A stretch of DNA of 64,000 nucleotides from Flavobacteriaceae bacterium 3519-10 (lineage in GTDB: Bacteria; Bacteroidota; Bacteroidia; Flavobacteriales; Weeksellaceae), in contig CP001673.1 of NCBI GenBank assembly GCA_000023725.1, forward strand, positions 2,180,342 through 2,244,341, in the 5' to 3' direction. The translations under genes were made by a program, and so were the position numbers. The notes beneath the pieces were generated by a model, which was not told where the DNA came from, made no database searches, and saw only the letters and a program-made list of their open reading frames with translations. Shown here piece after piece: positions 25,975 through 35,540 of the stretch (position 1 is its first letter; every line of letters begins with the position of its first letter).

Positions 25975-26006
25975 AAAAGAGCGAAAATATTTTCGCTCTT
26001 TTTTTT
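25975..26006. terminator. Bidirectional terminator between the 25294 gene and metF
   Basis: AAGAGCGAAAAT and ATTTTCGCTCTT form a perfect 12+12 palindrome with A-run and T-run flanks, so it can end transcription from both sides. It overlaps the stop codon of metF. Confidence 0.8.
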
Positions 26007-26961
26007 AGAACAGTTCGCGCGCAATCTGCTTAATATTATCGCTTTTTCCCATCGAATAAAAGTGCAGCACCGGCACCCCAAAATCCAGCAGTTCGCGGCA
26101 CTGACTAATGGTCCATTCAATCCCGATCTGCTTCACCGCAGCATTGTCCTTCGCTTTTTCCACTTCTGAAATCAGCGCTTCAGGCAAATCAATTTTAAAT
26201 ACTTTAGGCAGCATTTGGAGGTGGCTTTTGGCAGCAACAGGCTTAATTCCGGGTATTATCGGAACGTTTATTCCAATCGCTCTGGCCTCTTTCACAAACT
26301 CAATAAATTTTGTGTTGTCGAAAAACATCTGCGTCACCACATAATCTGCGCCCGCATCCACTTTCTGTTTGAGCCATTTCAGGTCATAATTCATCGAGGG
26401 TGCTTCGATATGTTTCTCGGGATAACCCGCCACGCCGATACAGAATTTGTTATTTTCGTCACATGTCTTATCCTCGTGCAGATATTTTCCGCGACCCAAA
26501 TCGTTCATCTGCCTCACGAGATCCATCGCATTTTTGTGGCCGCCAACTGTGGGTTCAAAATACTGCTGACCTTTCATTGCATCTCCACGTAAAGCCATCA
26601 CATTTTCAATTCCTAAATACATACAGTCGACGAGCAAATATTCGGTTTCTTCTTGTGAGAAACCACCGCAAAGCACGTGCGGAACGGTATCTACATCATA
26701 CTTATGCTGAATCGCCGAGCATATCCCAAGCGTCCCGGGTCGCATCCGCGTGATCTTCCGCTCCATCAGGCCATTGCCTTTATCGATATAAATATACTCT
26801 TCACGCGAAGTTGTGACGTCAATAAACGGCGGCTTAAACTCCATCAGCGGATCGATGTTCCGGTATAAATCTTCGATGCCGCTACCCTTCTGAGGTGGCA
26901 CCACTTCAAGCGAAAAAAGGGTTTTGCCGTTAGCGTTTTTTATATGTTCTGTAATTTTCAT
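26005..26961 (-). CDS. metF: Methylenetetrahydrofolate reductase
   Basis: This 318-residue flavoprotein reduces 5,10-methylene-THF to 5-methyl-THF, the methyl donor for MetH. Motifs include VTTSREEYIYID, NVMALRGDAMKG and QMFFDNTKFIEFV, which line the FAD and folate sites of the TIM barrel. It is downstream of the two metH genes on the same strand, so the last three steps of methionine synthesis lie together. Its leader consists of the composite repeat, which ends directly at the start codon. Whether metF is controlled by the upstream SAM riboswitch depends on read-through. Confidence 0.96.
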   Translation of the reverse strand: MKITEHIKNANGKTLFSLEVVPPQKGSGIEDLYRNIDPLMEFKPPFIDVTTSREEYIYIDKGNGLMERKITRMRPGTLGICSAIQHKYDVDTVPHVLCGGFSQEETEYLLVDCMYLGIENVMALRGDAMKGQQYFEPTVGGHKNAMDLVRQMNDLGRGKYLHEDKTCDENNKFCIGVAGYPEKHIEAPSMNYDLKWLKQKVDAGADYVVTQMFFDNTKFIEFVKEARAIGINVPIIPGIKPVAAKSHLQMLPKVFKIDLPEALISEVEKAKDNAAVKQIGIEWTISQCRELLDFGVPVLHFYSMGKSDNIKQIARELF

Positions 26962-27121
26962 TGGTCGTTGCGGGCAAAGCGATGCAATCCCGCAGTATTA
27001 AATTGTTACTTTTTTTTGAAGCTTTTTCCCGCTGTCCGTTATATCTTTTTTGCCACAAATATCTTCCCGAAACCCAAAGTTTCGCTGGCAAAAAAGGATG
27101 CCACTTCCATCGGGGCTAGGG
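26962..27121 (+). repeat. Composite intergenic hairpin repeat, copy 2 (metF leader)
   Basis: Modules, in order on the plus strand: TCGTTGCGGGCAAAGCGATG, a T-run followed by GAAGC, CCCGCTGTCC, a hairpin with perfect 11-base arms at 27045-27055 and 27086-27096, and ATCGGGGCTAGG. The same order is seen in copy 1. The arms differ in sequence from those of copy 1 but still pair, so structure is conserved. The element fills the gap between the metH C-part stop and the metF start. Confidence 0.75.
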
Positions 27122-27132
27122 ATGCGGAACTC

Positions 27133-29784
27133 TTAAGCCAAATTGGGGCTCAGCCATTTTCTGGCATATTCCAGATCCACATTTTTGCGCTCAGTATAAT
27201 CCTTCAACTGGTCTTCGGCGATCTTTCCGACACCAAAATACTTCGCGTTCGGATGCGCAAAATAATAGCCGGAAACCGCCGCTGTCGGAAACATCGCTAA
27301 GCTGTCTGTCAATTCAAGCCCTATATTTTCCTTTACCTTCAGCAATTCCCAAATGGTGAGTTTTTCAAGATGGTCAGGACACGCAGGATAACCTGGCGCC
27401 GGACGTATCCCGGAATATTTTTCAGCGATCAAATCTTCATTCGGCAGGTTTTCATTTTCTGCATATCCCCAGAATTCAGTCCGTACCTTGTAGTGCAGAA
27501 ATTCGGCGAAAGCTTCGGCAAGACGGTCGGCCAGCGCTTTCACGATAATGGCATTGTAGTCGTCGCCTTCAGCGTAATATTTCTGCGCAAGTTCTTCGGT
27601 TCCGAAGCCGGTTGTGACGGCGAAAGCACCCACATAATCCTGAATTCCGCTGTTTTGGGGTGCGATAAAATCACTTAAAGCCAGATATTCTTTTCCGTCA
27701 GATTTTTTATGCTGCTGCCTCAGCGTATGAAACGTGAATGACTGCGAACCACTTTGGAGAATAATGTCATCACTTTCGTTCGAATTTGCAGGAAAGATCC
27801 CGAAAATACCTTTTGCCGTGAACAGATTTCCATCCAGAATCTGCTTCAAAATCTTCTGCGCATCATTAAAAAGTTCACGCGCCTGCTCGCCAACAACCTC
27901 ATCATTTAGTATCTGCGGATATTTTCCGAAGAGTTCCCAGCTTCTGAAGAACGGCGTCCAGTCGATATAAGTGAGCAGTTCGTTTAAATCCTGATTTTCG
28001 ATTATATGAATACCGAGCGTTTTTGGCTTTGTAATCATTTCATTTTGCCATTCAATGCTGAATCTTTGTTTCCGTGCTTCTTCAATTGAAATATATTCCT
28101 TATCAATTTGCCGGCTCAGGAATTTCTGCCTGAAATCTTCATAATCAGATTTTAAATCCTCTTTAAACCGCTGCGAATTTGAATCCAAAAGTTGCGATAC
28201 CACACCTACAGCCCTGGAAGCATCATTAATATGGATGACGGGAAATTCATAGTTGGGGAAGATCTTCACGGCTGTATGCGCTTTTGAGGTGGTGGCACCG
28301 CCAATGAGTAAAGGAAAATTAAGGTTTCTTCTTTGTAGTTCTGCGGCAACGTGCACCATTTCGTCGAGGCTTGGCGTAATTAAACCACTCAAACCAATTG
28401 CGTCTACCTGATGATCTATCGCGGCCTGAATTATTTTTTCCGCCGGAACCATCACGCCCAAATCGATGATTTCGTAATTATTGCAACCCAGAACGACGCT
28501 TACGATATTCTTACCGATATCGTGTACGTCACCTTTCACGGTAGCCATCAGTATTTTTCCGTTTGCCTTTTGGGTCTGGTCTTTCTGCGCCTCAATGAAA
28601 GGCTGCAGGTACGCGACGGCTTTCTTCATCACCCTCGCCGATTTCACCACTTGTGGAAGGAACATTTTGCCACTTCCAAAAAGGTCGCCTACTATGCCCA
28701 TCCCGGCCATCAGGTTTGTTTCGATAACATCCAGCGGCCTTTCGGTGAGGGTTCGTGCTTCTTCGGCATCCTCAATAATAAAGCTGTCGACACCTTTTAC
28801 GAGCGCGTGCGTTATTCTTTGCTGCAGCGGTAAATTTCGCCACTCCAGCTCTTCGACCACCTCCTTTTTGGTAGACTTTACACGTTCGGAATAATCGAGC
28901 AACCGTTCTGTAGCATCATCGCGCCTGTCGAGCATCACGTCCTCTACGAGTTCCAGAAGGTCTTTAGGGATTTCGTCGTACACTTCGAGCAAAGCCGGAT
29001 TTACAATTCCCATGTTCATCCCCACTGTGATCGCGTGATACAGAAAAACCGAATGCATCGCGCTTCTGACGCTGTCATTACCTCTGAATGAAAAGGAAAC
29101 GTTCGAAACGCCGCCACTCACCGATACGTGCGGAAGATTCTGGCGAACCCATGCGGTCGCTTCGATAAAATCCAACGCGTTCCGCCGGTGCTCGTCCATA
29201 CCTGTTGCGACGGGAAATATATTAAGGTCGAAAATAATATCTTCGGCGGGGAAGTTCACCTGTTCAGTGAGGATGCGGTAACTTCTTTCGCAGATTTCGA
29301 TTCGTCGCTCATAATTATCGGCCTGACCTGACTCATCAAAAGCCATCACCACAACAGCGGCACCATACCTTCTGATTTTCCGTGCCTGGTCGATAAATGT
29401 TGCCTCGCCTTCTTTTAAACTGATAGAATTCGCCACGCATTTTCCCTGAACAACCTGTAACCCGGCTTCGAGAATTTCCCACTTGGACGAATCGATCATG
29501 ATCGGAATCCGTGAAATGTCGGGTTCTGACGCTATTAAATTTAAAAATTTAACCATGCATTCCTTACCGTCCAGAAGTCCGTCATCGAAGTTCACGTCAA
29601 GAATCTGCGCACCGCCATCAACCTGATGCCGCGCAATATCGAGTGCTTCGGAAAATTTTTCTTCTTTAATGAGCCGCAGAAATTTTTTTGAACCCGAAAC
29701 ATTGGTTCTTTCGCCAACATTGATGAAATTGGATTCAGGGGTAATCACTAAAGGCTCAAGGCCTGAAAGTTTTAAATATTTCAA
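27133..29784 (-). CDS. metH: Methionine synthase, B12-dependent, C-terminal part
   Basis: This 883-residue protein carries the folate-binding, cobalamin-cap, cobalamin-binding and reactivation domains of MetH. The folate domain has [14 protein letters not shown]; the cobalamin motif is [15 protein letters not shown] with the axial His; the reactivation domain near the C-terminus has [12 protein letters not shown], which binds S-adenosylmethionine. It lacks the homocysteine-binding domain, which is encoded by the gene 58 bases upstream. The protein must act with that partner to transfer methyl from 5-methyl-THF to homocysteine. Split MetH is known in Bacteroidota. Confidence 0.96.
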   Translation of the reverse strand: MKYLKLSGLEPLVITPESNFINVGERTNVSGSKKFLRLIKEEKFSEALDIARHQVDGGAQILDVNFDDGLLDGKECMVKFLNLIASEPDISRIPIMIDSSKWEILEAGLQVVQGKCVANSISLKEGEATFIDQARKIRRYGAAVVVMAFDESGQADNYERRIEICERSYRILTEQVNFPAEDIIFDLNIFPVATGMDEHRRNALDFIEATAWVRQNLPHVSVSGGVSNVSFSFRGNDSVRSAMHSVFLYHAITVGMNMGIVNPALLEVYDEIPKDLLELVEDVMLDRRDDATERLLDYSERVKSTKKEVVEELEWRNLPLQQRITHALVKGVDSFIIEDAEEARTLTERPLDVIETNLMAGMGIVGDLFGSGKMFLPQVVKSARVMKKAVAYLQPFIEAQKDQTQKANGKILMATVKGDVHDIGKNIVSVVLGCNNYEIIDLGVMVPAEKIIQAAIDHQVDAIGLSGLITPSLDEMVHVAAELQRRNLNFPLLIGGATTSKAHTAVKIFPNYEFPVIHINDASRAVGVVSQLLDSNSQRFKEDLKSDYEDFRQKFLSRQIDKEYISIEEARKQRFSIEWQNEMITKPKTLGIHIIENQDLNELLTYIDWTPFFRSWELFGKYPQILNDEVVGEQARELFNDAQKILKQILDGNLFTAKGIFGIFPANSNESDDIILQSGSQSFTFHTLRQQHKKSDGKEYLALSDFIAPQNSGIQDYVGAFAVTTGFGTEELAQKYYAEGDDYNAIIVKALADRLAEAFAEFLHYKVRTEFWGYAENENLPNEDLIAEKYSGIRPAPGYPACPDHLEKLTIWELLKVKENIGLELTDSLAMFPTAAVSGYYFAHPNAKYFGVGKIAEDQLKDYTERKNVDLEYARKWLSPNLA

Positions 29785-29842
29785 TTTGATTATTTGATTT
29801 GTTTTTGAATGGCTTAATTATTCATTGGATACTAATCACGTT

Positions 29843-30859
29843 TTAAGCGCTGACACCAACTTGTCTGGGAGAATAATCCTTCACTAAATCCGCAATGGCT
29901 TTGATGTGAGCCGGCGTGGTACCGCAACAGCCACCGATAATATTCACGAGTTTTCGGTCGAGATACTCCTTAATCTGCTCTGCCATACGTTCAGGTGATT
30001 CGTCGTACTGGCCAAAAGCATTGGGAAGGCCGGCGTTGGGATACGCGGAAACGTAAAACCCGGATTTTTCCGCAATCTCCTCAAGATATGGTGTGAGTTG
30101 TTGCGCACCCAGCGCACAGTTGAACCCGATGCTCAGAAGATCAAGATGCGACACCGAGATCAGAAAAGCTTCCGCGGTCTGTCCGCTTAAAGTTCTGCCG
30201 GATGCATCTGTAATTGTCCCCGAAACCATCACGGGAATGTCAATACCGCGTTCACCCCGAATTTCATCGATAGCAAACAGTGCTGCTTTTGCATTGAGCG
30301 TATCAAAAACGGTTTCTACTAAAAGAATATCTGCGCCGCCATCCAGAAGCGCCTCCGACTGCTGTTTGTACGCAATTCTCAGTTCATCAAATGTAATTGC
30401 GCGATAACCGGGATCATTAACGTCCGGACTTAAACTCGCTGTTTTATTCGTAGGACCAATGGAACCGGCCACAAATCTTGGTTTTTGAGGGTCACTGAGC
30501 GTAAATTCATCACAGATCTTTCGAGCAATTTTTGCCGACTCGAAATTAAGCTCATAAACGAAATCTTCAAGATGATAATCGGCCATGGCAATTGTGGTAG
30601 CGGAAAAAGTGTTGGTTTCAATAATGTCAGCGCCTGCCTCCAGATATTTTCTGTGCACCTCCTCAATAGCGAGGGGCTGCGTAAGCGAAAGCAAATCGTT
30701 GTTGCCTTTTAAGGAATGCGCCCAGGTTTGGAATCTGTCGCCGCGGTAATCTTCTTCCGTAAATTTATAATGCTGCAGCATCGTGCCCATAGCGCCATCC
30801 AGAACAAGGATTCTATGATTAAGTTGGGGAATGATGGATTTTTTCGAAATCATCTTCAA
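29843..30859 (-). CDS. metH: Methionine synthase, homocysteine S-methyltransferase part
   Basis: This 338-residue protein is the N-terminal homocysteine-binding module of MetH on its own. It has LDGAMGTMLQ at the start and the zinc ligands in NCALG (near residue 250) and GGCCGTTPAHI (near 318). It gives the zinc-activated homocysteine site for the cobalamin part encoded downstream. The start could also be the Met three codons later. The gene is first behind a SAM-I riboswitch, so high SAM should lower its expression. Confidence 0.95.
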   Translation of the reverse strand: MKMISKKSIIPQLNHRILVLDGAMGTMLQHYKFTEEDYRGDRFQTWAHSLKGNNDLLSLTQPLAIEEVHRKYLEAGADIIETNTFSATTIAMADYHLEDFVYELNFESAKIARKICDEFTLSDPQKPRFVAGSIGPTNKTASLSPDVNDPGYRAITFDELRIAYKQQSEALLDGGADILLVETVFDTLNAKAALFAIDEIRGERGIDIPVMVSGTITDASGRTLSGQTAEAFLISVSHLDLLSIGFNCALGAQQLTPYLEEIAEKSGFYVSAYPNAGLPNAFGQYDESPERMAEQIKEYLDRKLVNIIGGCCGTTPAHIKAIADLVKDYSPRQVGVSA

Positions 30860-30916
30860 TAATATTTAACAATAAAATTGAAAATGCTACCTGTAGAATG
30901 GTAAGAAATTTTATAC

Positions 30917-31017
30917 GTTATCTGTTCCGCCGGGGCGGATAGAATGTAGCACCTTCTCCGTTTCTGAAGGGTTGCCAAGGTTTCACAGAGTCTAATCTCT
31001 CCACCTTTCTTGATAAC
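30917..31017 (-). ncRNA. SAM-I riboswitch (S-box)
   Basis: On the minus strand the 101-base element has P1 arms GTTATC and GATAAC, then AAGAAAGGTGGAGAGA, GAAACCTTGGCAACC and AGAAGGTGCTACATTC, which match the SAM-I core in order and spacing, and a final CCGCCCCGGCGG stem. It lies 57 bases upstream of the metH N-part. The expression platform between riboswitch and ATG has only a weak hairpin (TACC/GGTA), so control may be at translation rather than by a classical terminator. Role follows from the family: repression when SAM is plentiful. Confidence 0.92.
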
Positions 31018-31049
31018 ATTTTCAATATGTAAATGAACTAAGTCTGTCG

Positions 31050-31079
31050 CAAAAATAGGTGATTTTTATCAATACGCAA
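31050..31079 (-). promoter_or_regulatory. Promoter of the riboswitch-metH operon
   Basis: On the minus strand TTG, 19 bases, TATTTTTG, ending 32 bases before the riboswitch P1. The transcript would start just ahead of the riboswitch. Confidence 0.75.
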
Positions 31080-31130
31080 GGAATCAGGGAAATATTTATT
31101 TCATAATTTCGCAGCTGAAAAATATTTTTT

Positions 31131-33743
31131 ATGATCGTAGAGGAGCAACGCATGGCAGATGAAAAGTGGAAGAAGTGGGGGCCATATGTAAGTAACCGCC
31201 AGTGGGGAACAGTGCGTGAAGATTATAGCCAAAACGGAAACGCGTGGGGATACACCACACACAACGAGGCGATCAGCAGGGCCTACCGCTGGAATGAAGA
31301 CGGCATTGCGGGCATCTGCGACGATAAACAACGGCTCTGTTTTGCATTTTCTTTCTGGAACGGACAGGACGACATGATTAAAGAACGTTTTTTCGGGCTT
31401 AGCAATCATGAAGGTAACCACGGCGAGGACATTAAAGAGATTTTCTATTACCTCGACAATACGCCTACCCATTCGTACATGAAGATGGTTTATAAATATC
31501 CGACTGTGAAATTTCCGTACCGCGAAATTATAGACGAGAACAGAAGCCGGACAAAAAGAGAGCCTGAGTTTGAAATAACCGACACCGAAATTTTCAGTAA
31601 TAATCAATATTTTGACCTGTTTATTGAGTATGCCAAGATCAATCACGATGATATTGCGATCCGTATCACCGCAATCAACAGAAGCTCCGGCAAAGCACCG
31701 CTACACATTCTGCCGACACTTTGGTACCGCAACAACTGGGCTTGGGGAAACGGCAGCTACCGCCCAGAACTGAGAAGCAGCCGCGACGGCATAATAGATA
31801 TAGGCCATGAGTCGATCTGCATGAAAAAACTGTATGCAAGAAACCCGGAAACTGCGGCGTTATTTTGCAACAACGAGTCGAATCCGGCGGTTGTTTTGGG
31901 CGCAGCTTCAGACGCTGCATTTTTTAAAGACGGCATTAATAATTTTCTTATCCACGACGACTTCAATGCTGTAAATCCGGGACAAACAGGCTCTAAAGCA
32001 GCTTTCCACGTGAAGGCTGAACTTGAAGCGGGCGAAACCAAAACTTTTGATTTCAGACTAAGTCCGCACACAATGGACGACGCGTTTTTCGATTTCGATG
32101 AGGTTTTCAGATTAAGAAAGGAAGAAGCCGACCTTTTGTACGAAAAAATACAGTGTGACATTAGTGATGTAGAGGAAAAAAATATTCAGAGACAGGCATT
32201 CGCAGGACTTTTATGGAACAAGCAGTTTTACTATTACAACGTGTCCAAATGGTTGAAAGGCGACGCAAAATATCCTGCTGAGCGCGATTTCGGAAATTTT
32301 GTACGTAACACGGGCTGGGAACACATGCAGAACAAAGATATCATCTCCATGCCTGATAAGTGGGAATATCCGTGGTTCGCTACGTGGGACCTCGCATTTC
32401 ACTGCGTGCCTTTTGCAATACTGGATCCGGGGTTTGCCAAGCATCAGCTCAAACTGCTCACAAAAGAATGGTACATGCATCCAAACGGGCAGTTGCCTGC
32501 ATACGAATGGGATTTCAGTGATGTAAACCCTCCCGTGCACGCGTGGTCCACCTTCCGCGTCTTCAAAATTGATGAGAAATTCCACGGGAAACCAGATATT
32601 CCTTTCCTTGAAAGCGTTTTTCAAAAGCTTCTGCTGAATTTTACCTGGTGGGTAAACCGAAAAGATAAAAACGGAAACAATGTATTCGGAGGCGGATTTC
32701 TGGGACTCGACAATATTGGCGCTTTCGACCGGAATATGAAATTTAAGAACGGTGATTATCTTGAACAGGCAGACGGAACCAGCTGGATGGCGATGTACGC
32801 CCTCAACATGATGCGTATTTCGATGGAACTGGCCTTGTACAACTCTGTTTATGAAGATATGGCAATTAAATTCTTCGAGCATTATCTTTACATTGCCGAG
32901 GCCATGGAAAATATCGGTGAGCTGAAAGGCGGGCTGTGGAATGAGGAAGACGGCTTTTTCTACGACGTGCTGCAACTGAACGACGGTGATTCTATCTCGC
33001 TTAAACTCCGCAGCATCGTAGGCCTGATACCGATGTTTGCAGTGGAGATTGTAGAACATGAAACGCTTGAAAAACTGCCGAATTTCAGAGCACGGATGGA
33101 GTGGATTCTTAAAAACAAACCCGAACTCGCGAACCTCGTTTCCCATTGGGAAGTGGAAGGTAAAGGCGGCAAACATATGATGAGTGTCCTGCGGAAGACG
33201 CGTCTTCGGCGGATCCTCGAACGGATGCTGGATGAAAATGAATTTCTTTCACCCCACGGCATCCGCTCGCTTTCGAAAATCTATCAAGATCATCCCTACG
33301 TTTTTTCTGCGGACGGAACAGATTATGTAGTAAAGTACACGCCTGCCGAAAGCGACAGCCGCATGTTCGGAGGCAACAGCAACTGGCGCGGACCGATTTG
33401 GTTTCCGATCAATTTTCTGATTGTAGAAAGCCTGCAGCGCTACCACTATTATTACGGAGAAAGTTTTCAGATTGAATTTCCTTCGGGCAGCGGACAAAAG
33501 TGTAATCTGGGGTATGTTTCAGACGACCTTGGCAGCCGCCTTTGTTCCATATTCATTAAAGATGAAAACGGAAACCGGCCTTTCAACGGCCAGAATTATT
33601 TTCTAAGTCAGAACGAGCATTTTAAAGATTACATTATGTTCAATGAATATTTTGACGGCGACACCGGAAAAGGAATTGGTGCATCGCACCAGACCGGCTG
33701 GACCGCGACCGTTGCCAAACTGCTGAAACCACGATTATCTTAA
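31131..33743 (+). CDS. GH63-like glucosidase (MGH1-type)
   Basis: This 870-residue protein has an N-terminal beta domain (about 1-330) and an (alpha/alpha)6 barrel (about 350-870), as in GH63 enzymes. Marks of the family are YPWFATWDLAFHC near residue 420, holding the likely acid Asp, and SNWRGPIWFPINFL near 750. GH63 enzymes cut alpha-glucosides. It has no signal peptide, so it is cytoplasmic and perhaps acts on glycogen-like or compatible-solute glucosides. It is divergent from metH and stands alone. Exact substrate unknown. Confidence 0.85.
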   Translation: MIVEEQRMADEKWKKWGPYVSNRQWGTVREDYSQNGNAWGYTTHNEAISRAYRWNEDGIAGICDDKQRLCFAFSFWNGQDDMIKERFFGLSNHEGNHGEDIKEIFYYLDNTPTHSYMKMVYKYPTVKFPYREIIDENRSRTKREPEFEITDTEIFSNNQYFDLFIEYAKINHDDIAIRITAINRSSGKAPLHILPTLWYRNNWAWGNGSYRPELRSSRDGIIDIGHESICMKKLYARNPETAALFCNNESNPAVVLGAASDAAFFKDGINNFLIHDDFNAVNPGQTGSKAAFHVKAELEAGETKTFDFRLSPHTMDDAFFDFDEVFRLRKEEADLLYEKIQCDISDVEEKNIQRQAFAGLLWNKQFYYYNVSKWLKGDAKYPAERDFGNFVRNTGWEHMQNKDIISMPDKWEYPWFATWDLAFHCVPFAILDPGFAKHQLKLLTKEWYMHPNGQLPAYEWDFSDVNPPVHAWSTFRVFKIDEKFHGKPDIPFLESVFQKLLLNFTWWVNRKDKNGNNVFGGGFLGLDNIGAFDRNMKFKNGDYLEQADGTSWMAMYALNMMRISMELALYNSVYEDMAIKFFEHYLYIAEAMENIGELKGGLWNEEDGFFYDVLQLNDGDSISLKLRSIVGLIPMFAVEIVEHETLEKLPNFRARMEWILKNKPELANLVSHWEVEGKGGKHMMSVLRKTRLRRILERMLDENEFLSPHGIRSLSKIYQDHPYVFSADGTDYVVKYTPAESDSRMFGGNSNWRGPIWFPINFLIVESLQRYHYYYGESFQIEFPSGSGQKCNLGYVSDDLGSRLCSIFIKDENGNRPFNGQNYFLSQNEHFKDYIMFNEYFDGDTGKGIGASHQTGWTATVAKLLKPRLS

Positions 33744-33805
33744 TATCCGGAATCCGCAGACCTGAGAGAATACTAGAATAATGATTTAGAAACCGTACAG
33801 GTGTT

Positions 33806-34252
33806 TTAAACGCCGGAATCCGTCGCGGGAACATCTACTTGAGCACCATTAACAAAAACCCTGTAATTCACTTCTACGCCAGGCTCTAATGTCTTGGAAA
33901 CCGAGCAGTATTTTTCAAACGAAAGCGTAGCTGCTTTAAGCGCTTTCTGCGGCTCGATTACACCTTCCAGAAAGAAAATAACGGTTATCGAACGGAAAGG
34001 TTTGGCCTCATCAACCTGAACGCGTTCACCCTCCACTTCTGCAGAGAAAGATGTGATGGTCTGTCTCTGTTTCTTAAGAATTGAAACAATATCAATCGAG
34101 CTGCATGCCGCCGTGGCCATGAGGATGCTTTCCATAGGAGATACACCTTGTGGATTTGGCTCGGAAGTATTGTCGAGGTGAATAGTGTTGCCTGCTGAAT
34201 TGGTGCATTTAAATAAAAAATCGTCGTTGATACGCTGAAGAGATACTTTCAT
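33806..34252 (-). CDS. OsmC family peroxide-reducing protein
   Basis: This 148-residue protein belongs to the OsmC/Ohr superfamily of thiol peroxidases. The two reactive cysteines are present, Cys50 in MATAACSSIDIV and Cys116 in SFEKYCSVSKTL. It is nearer to the YhfA-like OsmC branch than to Ohr, judging by length and N-terminus. Such proteins reduce organic peroxides; the natural substrate is not clear. It is convergent with the glucosidase gene and has no operon partner. Confidence 0.9.
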   Translation of the reverse strand: MKVSLQRINDDFLFKCTNSAGNTIHLDNTSEPNPQGVSPMESILMATAACSSIDIVSILKKQRQTITSFSAEVEGERVQVDEAKPFRSITVIFFLEGVIEPQKALKAATLSFEKYCSVSKTLEPGVEVNYRVFVNGAQVDVPATDSGV

Positions 34253-34389
34253 GTTTAAATTTTTAGAGGGTTTGCAGACCTATTTCTCGCTATGGATTAA
34301 GTTTAATCTGATAAACTTTAGGCCAAGTCCGGCGTCGTTAGGCAAAGTATTTGATATGCTTTGCAGAATTAATTTCCAAGCAATAAGTT

Positions 34390-34680
34390 ATGAATTATAT
34401 AAATGACAAGTCGGGTAACGGCGGGGCCATCAGGCTGAACAACGAAACAGAAGAAATCGGCCGTCTAACCTACACGATCCTTCCGGAAGATAATAAGCTG
34501 ATTATTTCATACGTACTCGTTCACCATAAATTCGAAGGCCGCGGAATGGGGAAATATCTGGTAGATGAAGCGGTGAAATTTGCACGCGATAATCAATGGA
34601 AAGTTTACCCGCACTGTTCTTATGCGCGAAGCGTGATGAACCGAATGAATGATGTTGATGACGTTCTGTTGTCTCGCTGA
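34390..34680 (+). CDS. Small GNAT family acetyltransferase (YjdJ-like)
   Basis: This 96-residue protein is a minimal GNAT fold with the acetyl-CoA loop in FEGRGMGKYLVDEAV and the PHCSYARSVM tail typical of the short YjdJ-like group. Substrate is unknown. It is convergent with the YebC gene, with only 20 bases between stop codons. Confidence 0.88.
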   Translation: MNYINDKSGNGGAIRLNNETEEIGRLTYTILPEDNKLIISYVLVHHKFEGRGMGKYLVDEAVKFARDNQWKVYPHCSYARSVMNRMNDVDDVLLSR

Positions 34681-34700
34681 TCATTCTCCTTTAGCTCACA

Positions 34701-35441
34701 CTACAAATTTTCGAGATGTTCCTCTGCCATTTCCATGTTATGGTAGACATTCTGCACGTCGTCGTCTTCCTCGAAACGGTCGAGCATTTTCATGTTTGCC
34801 TTAAACTGCTCTTCACTAACTTCCTTGGTGTTATTAGGTATTCTTTGCAGTTCTGCAGCCTTCACTTCAATACCGAGTTCATCAAGCTTATGCGCAACGG
34901 CTCCGAAATCTTCGTAGGCTGATGTGATCATCACTTCTTCTTCATCGCTATCGATGTCTTCGGCACCGCCATCAATCATCTCCATTTCGAAATCATCCCA
35001 GGCCATTTTAATCAGTGAACGGTCTATTGTGAAGATTCCTTTGCGGTCAAAAACGAACGCGAGTTCACCGTTCTTACCTAAATTTCCATCAAATTTGTTA
35101 AATATCGCACGTACGTTGGCAACGGTCCGGGTAGTGTTATTGGTGGTGCATTCAATAAAAAATGCGACGCCGCCCTGTCCGTATCCTTCGTAGGTAACTT
35201 CTTCATAATTTTCTGCTTCAGCGCCACTTGCTTTCTTTATGGCACGTTCCACATTATCTTTCGGCATATTAGCACCTTTCGCATTCTGTATGCATCGCCG
35301 TAGGGCGGGATTAGCTTCGGGATCCGGACCGCCTGCTTTCACCGCAAGTGCAATATCTTTTCCGATTTTTGAGAAGGTTTTAGCCATCTTGTCCCAGCGG
35401 GCCATTTTTGAAGCTTTTCTGTATTCGAATGCGCGTCCCAT
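34701..35441 (-). CDS. YebC/PmpR family protein
   Basis: I start at the ATG at 35441 (MGRAFEYRKASKMARWDKMA, 246 residues); an in-frame upstream start at 35483 adds residues not seen in the family. YebC proteins have been described as DNA-binding regulators and, more recently, as factors that help ribosomes at polyproline stretches. Motifs GGPDPEANPALRR and AKGANMPKDNVERAI are typical. The call as a family is firm; which role it plays here is not decided by sequence. Confidence 0.95.
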   Translation of the reverse strand: MGRAFEYRKASKMARWDKMAKTFSKIGKDIALAVKAGGPDPEANPALRRCIQNAKGANMPKDNVERAIKKASGAEAENYEEVTYEGYGQGGVAFFIECTTNNTTRTVANVRAIFNKFDGNLGKNGELAFVFDRKGIFTIDRSLIKMAWDDFEMEMIDGGAEDIDSDEEEVMITSAYEDFGAVAHKLDELGIEVKAAELQRIPNNTKEVSEEQFKANMKMLDRFEEDDDVQNVYHNMEMAEEHLENL

Positions 35442-35483
35442 ATTATCCTTTAAAGTTGATTGCAAAAATAAATAAAAAAGCAC

Positions 35484-35516
35484 ATAAAAAAAAACACCTC
35501 CGAATAATCGGAGGTG
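35484..35516 (-). terminator. Terminator of the OmpA-family gene
   Basis: CACCTCCGA, ATAA, TCGGAGGTG is a perfect 9-base-pair hairpin followed on the minus strand by eight or more T. It lies 24 bases after the OmpA-family stop. Confidence 0.85.
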
Positions 35517-35540
35517 CCTTTATTTATTGAAAGTTTCTAA

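Noticed and set aside
30860-30916. Classical intrinsic terminator as riboswitch expression platform
   Set aside because: Only a weak 4-base stem (TACC/GGTA) without a clear T-run is present, so I did not call it.
32211-33176. 321-codon open frame opposite the glucosidase gene
   Set aside because: It lies wholly within a well-supported gene and shows no domain or start signal.
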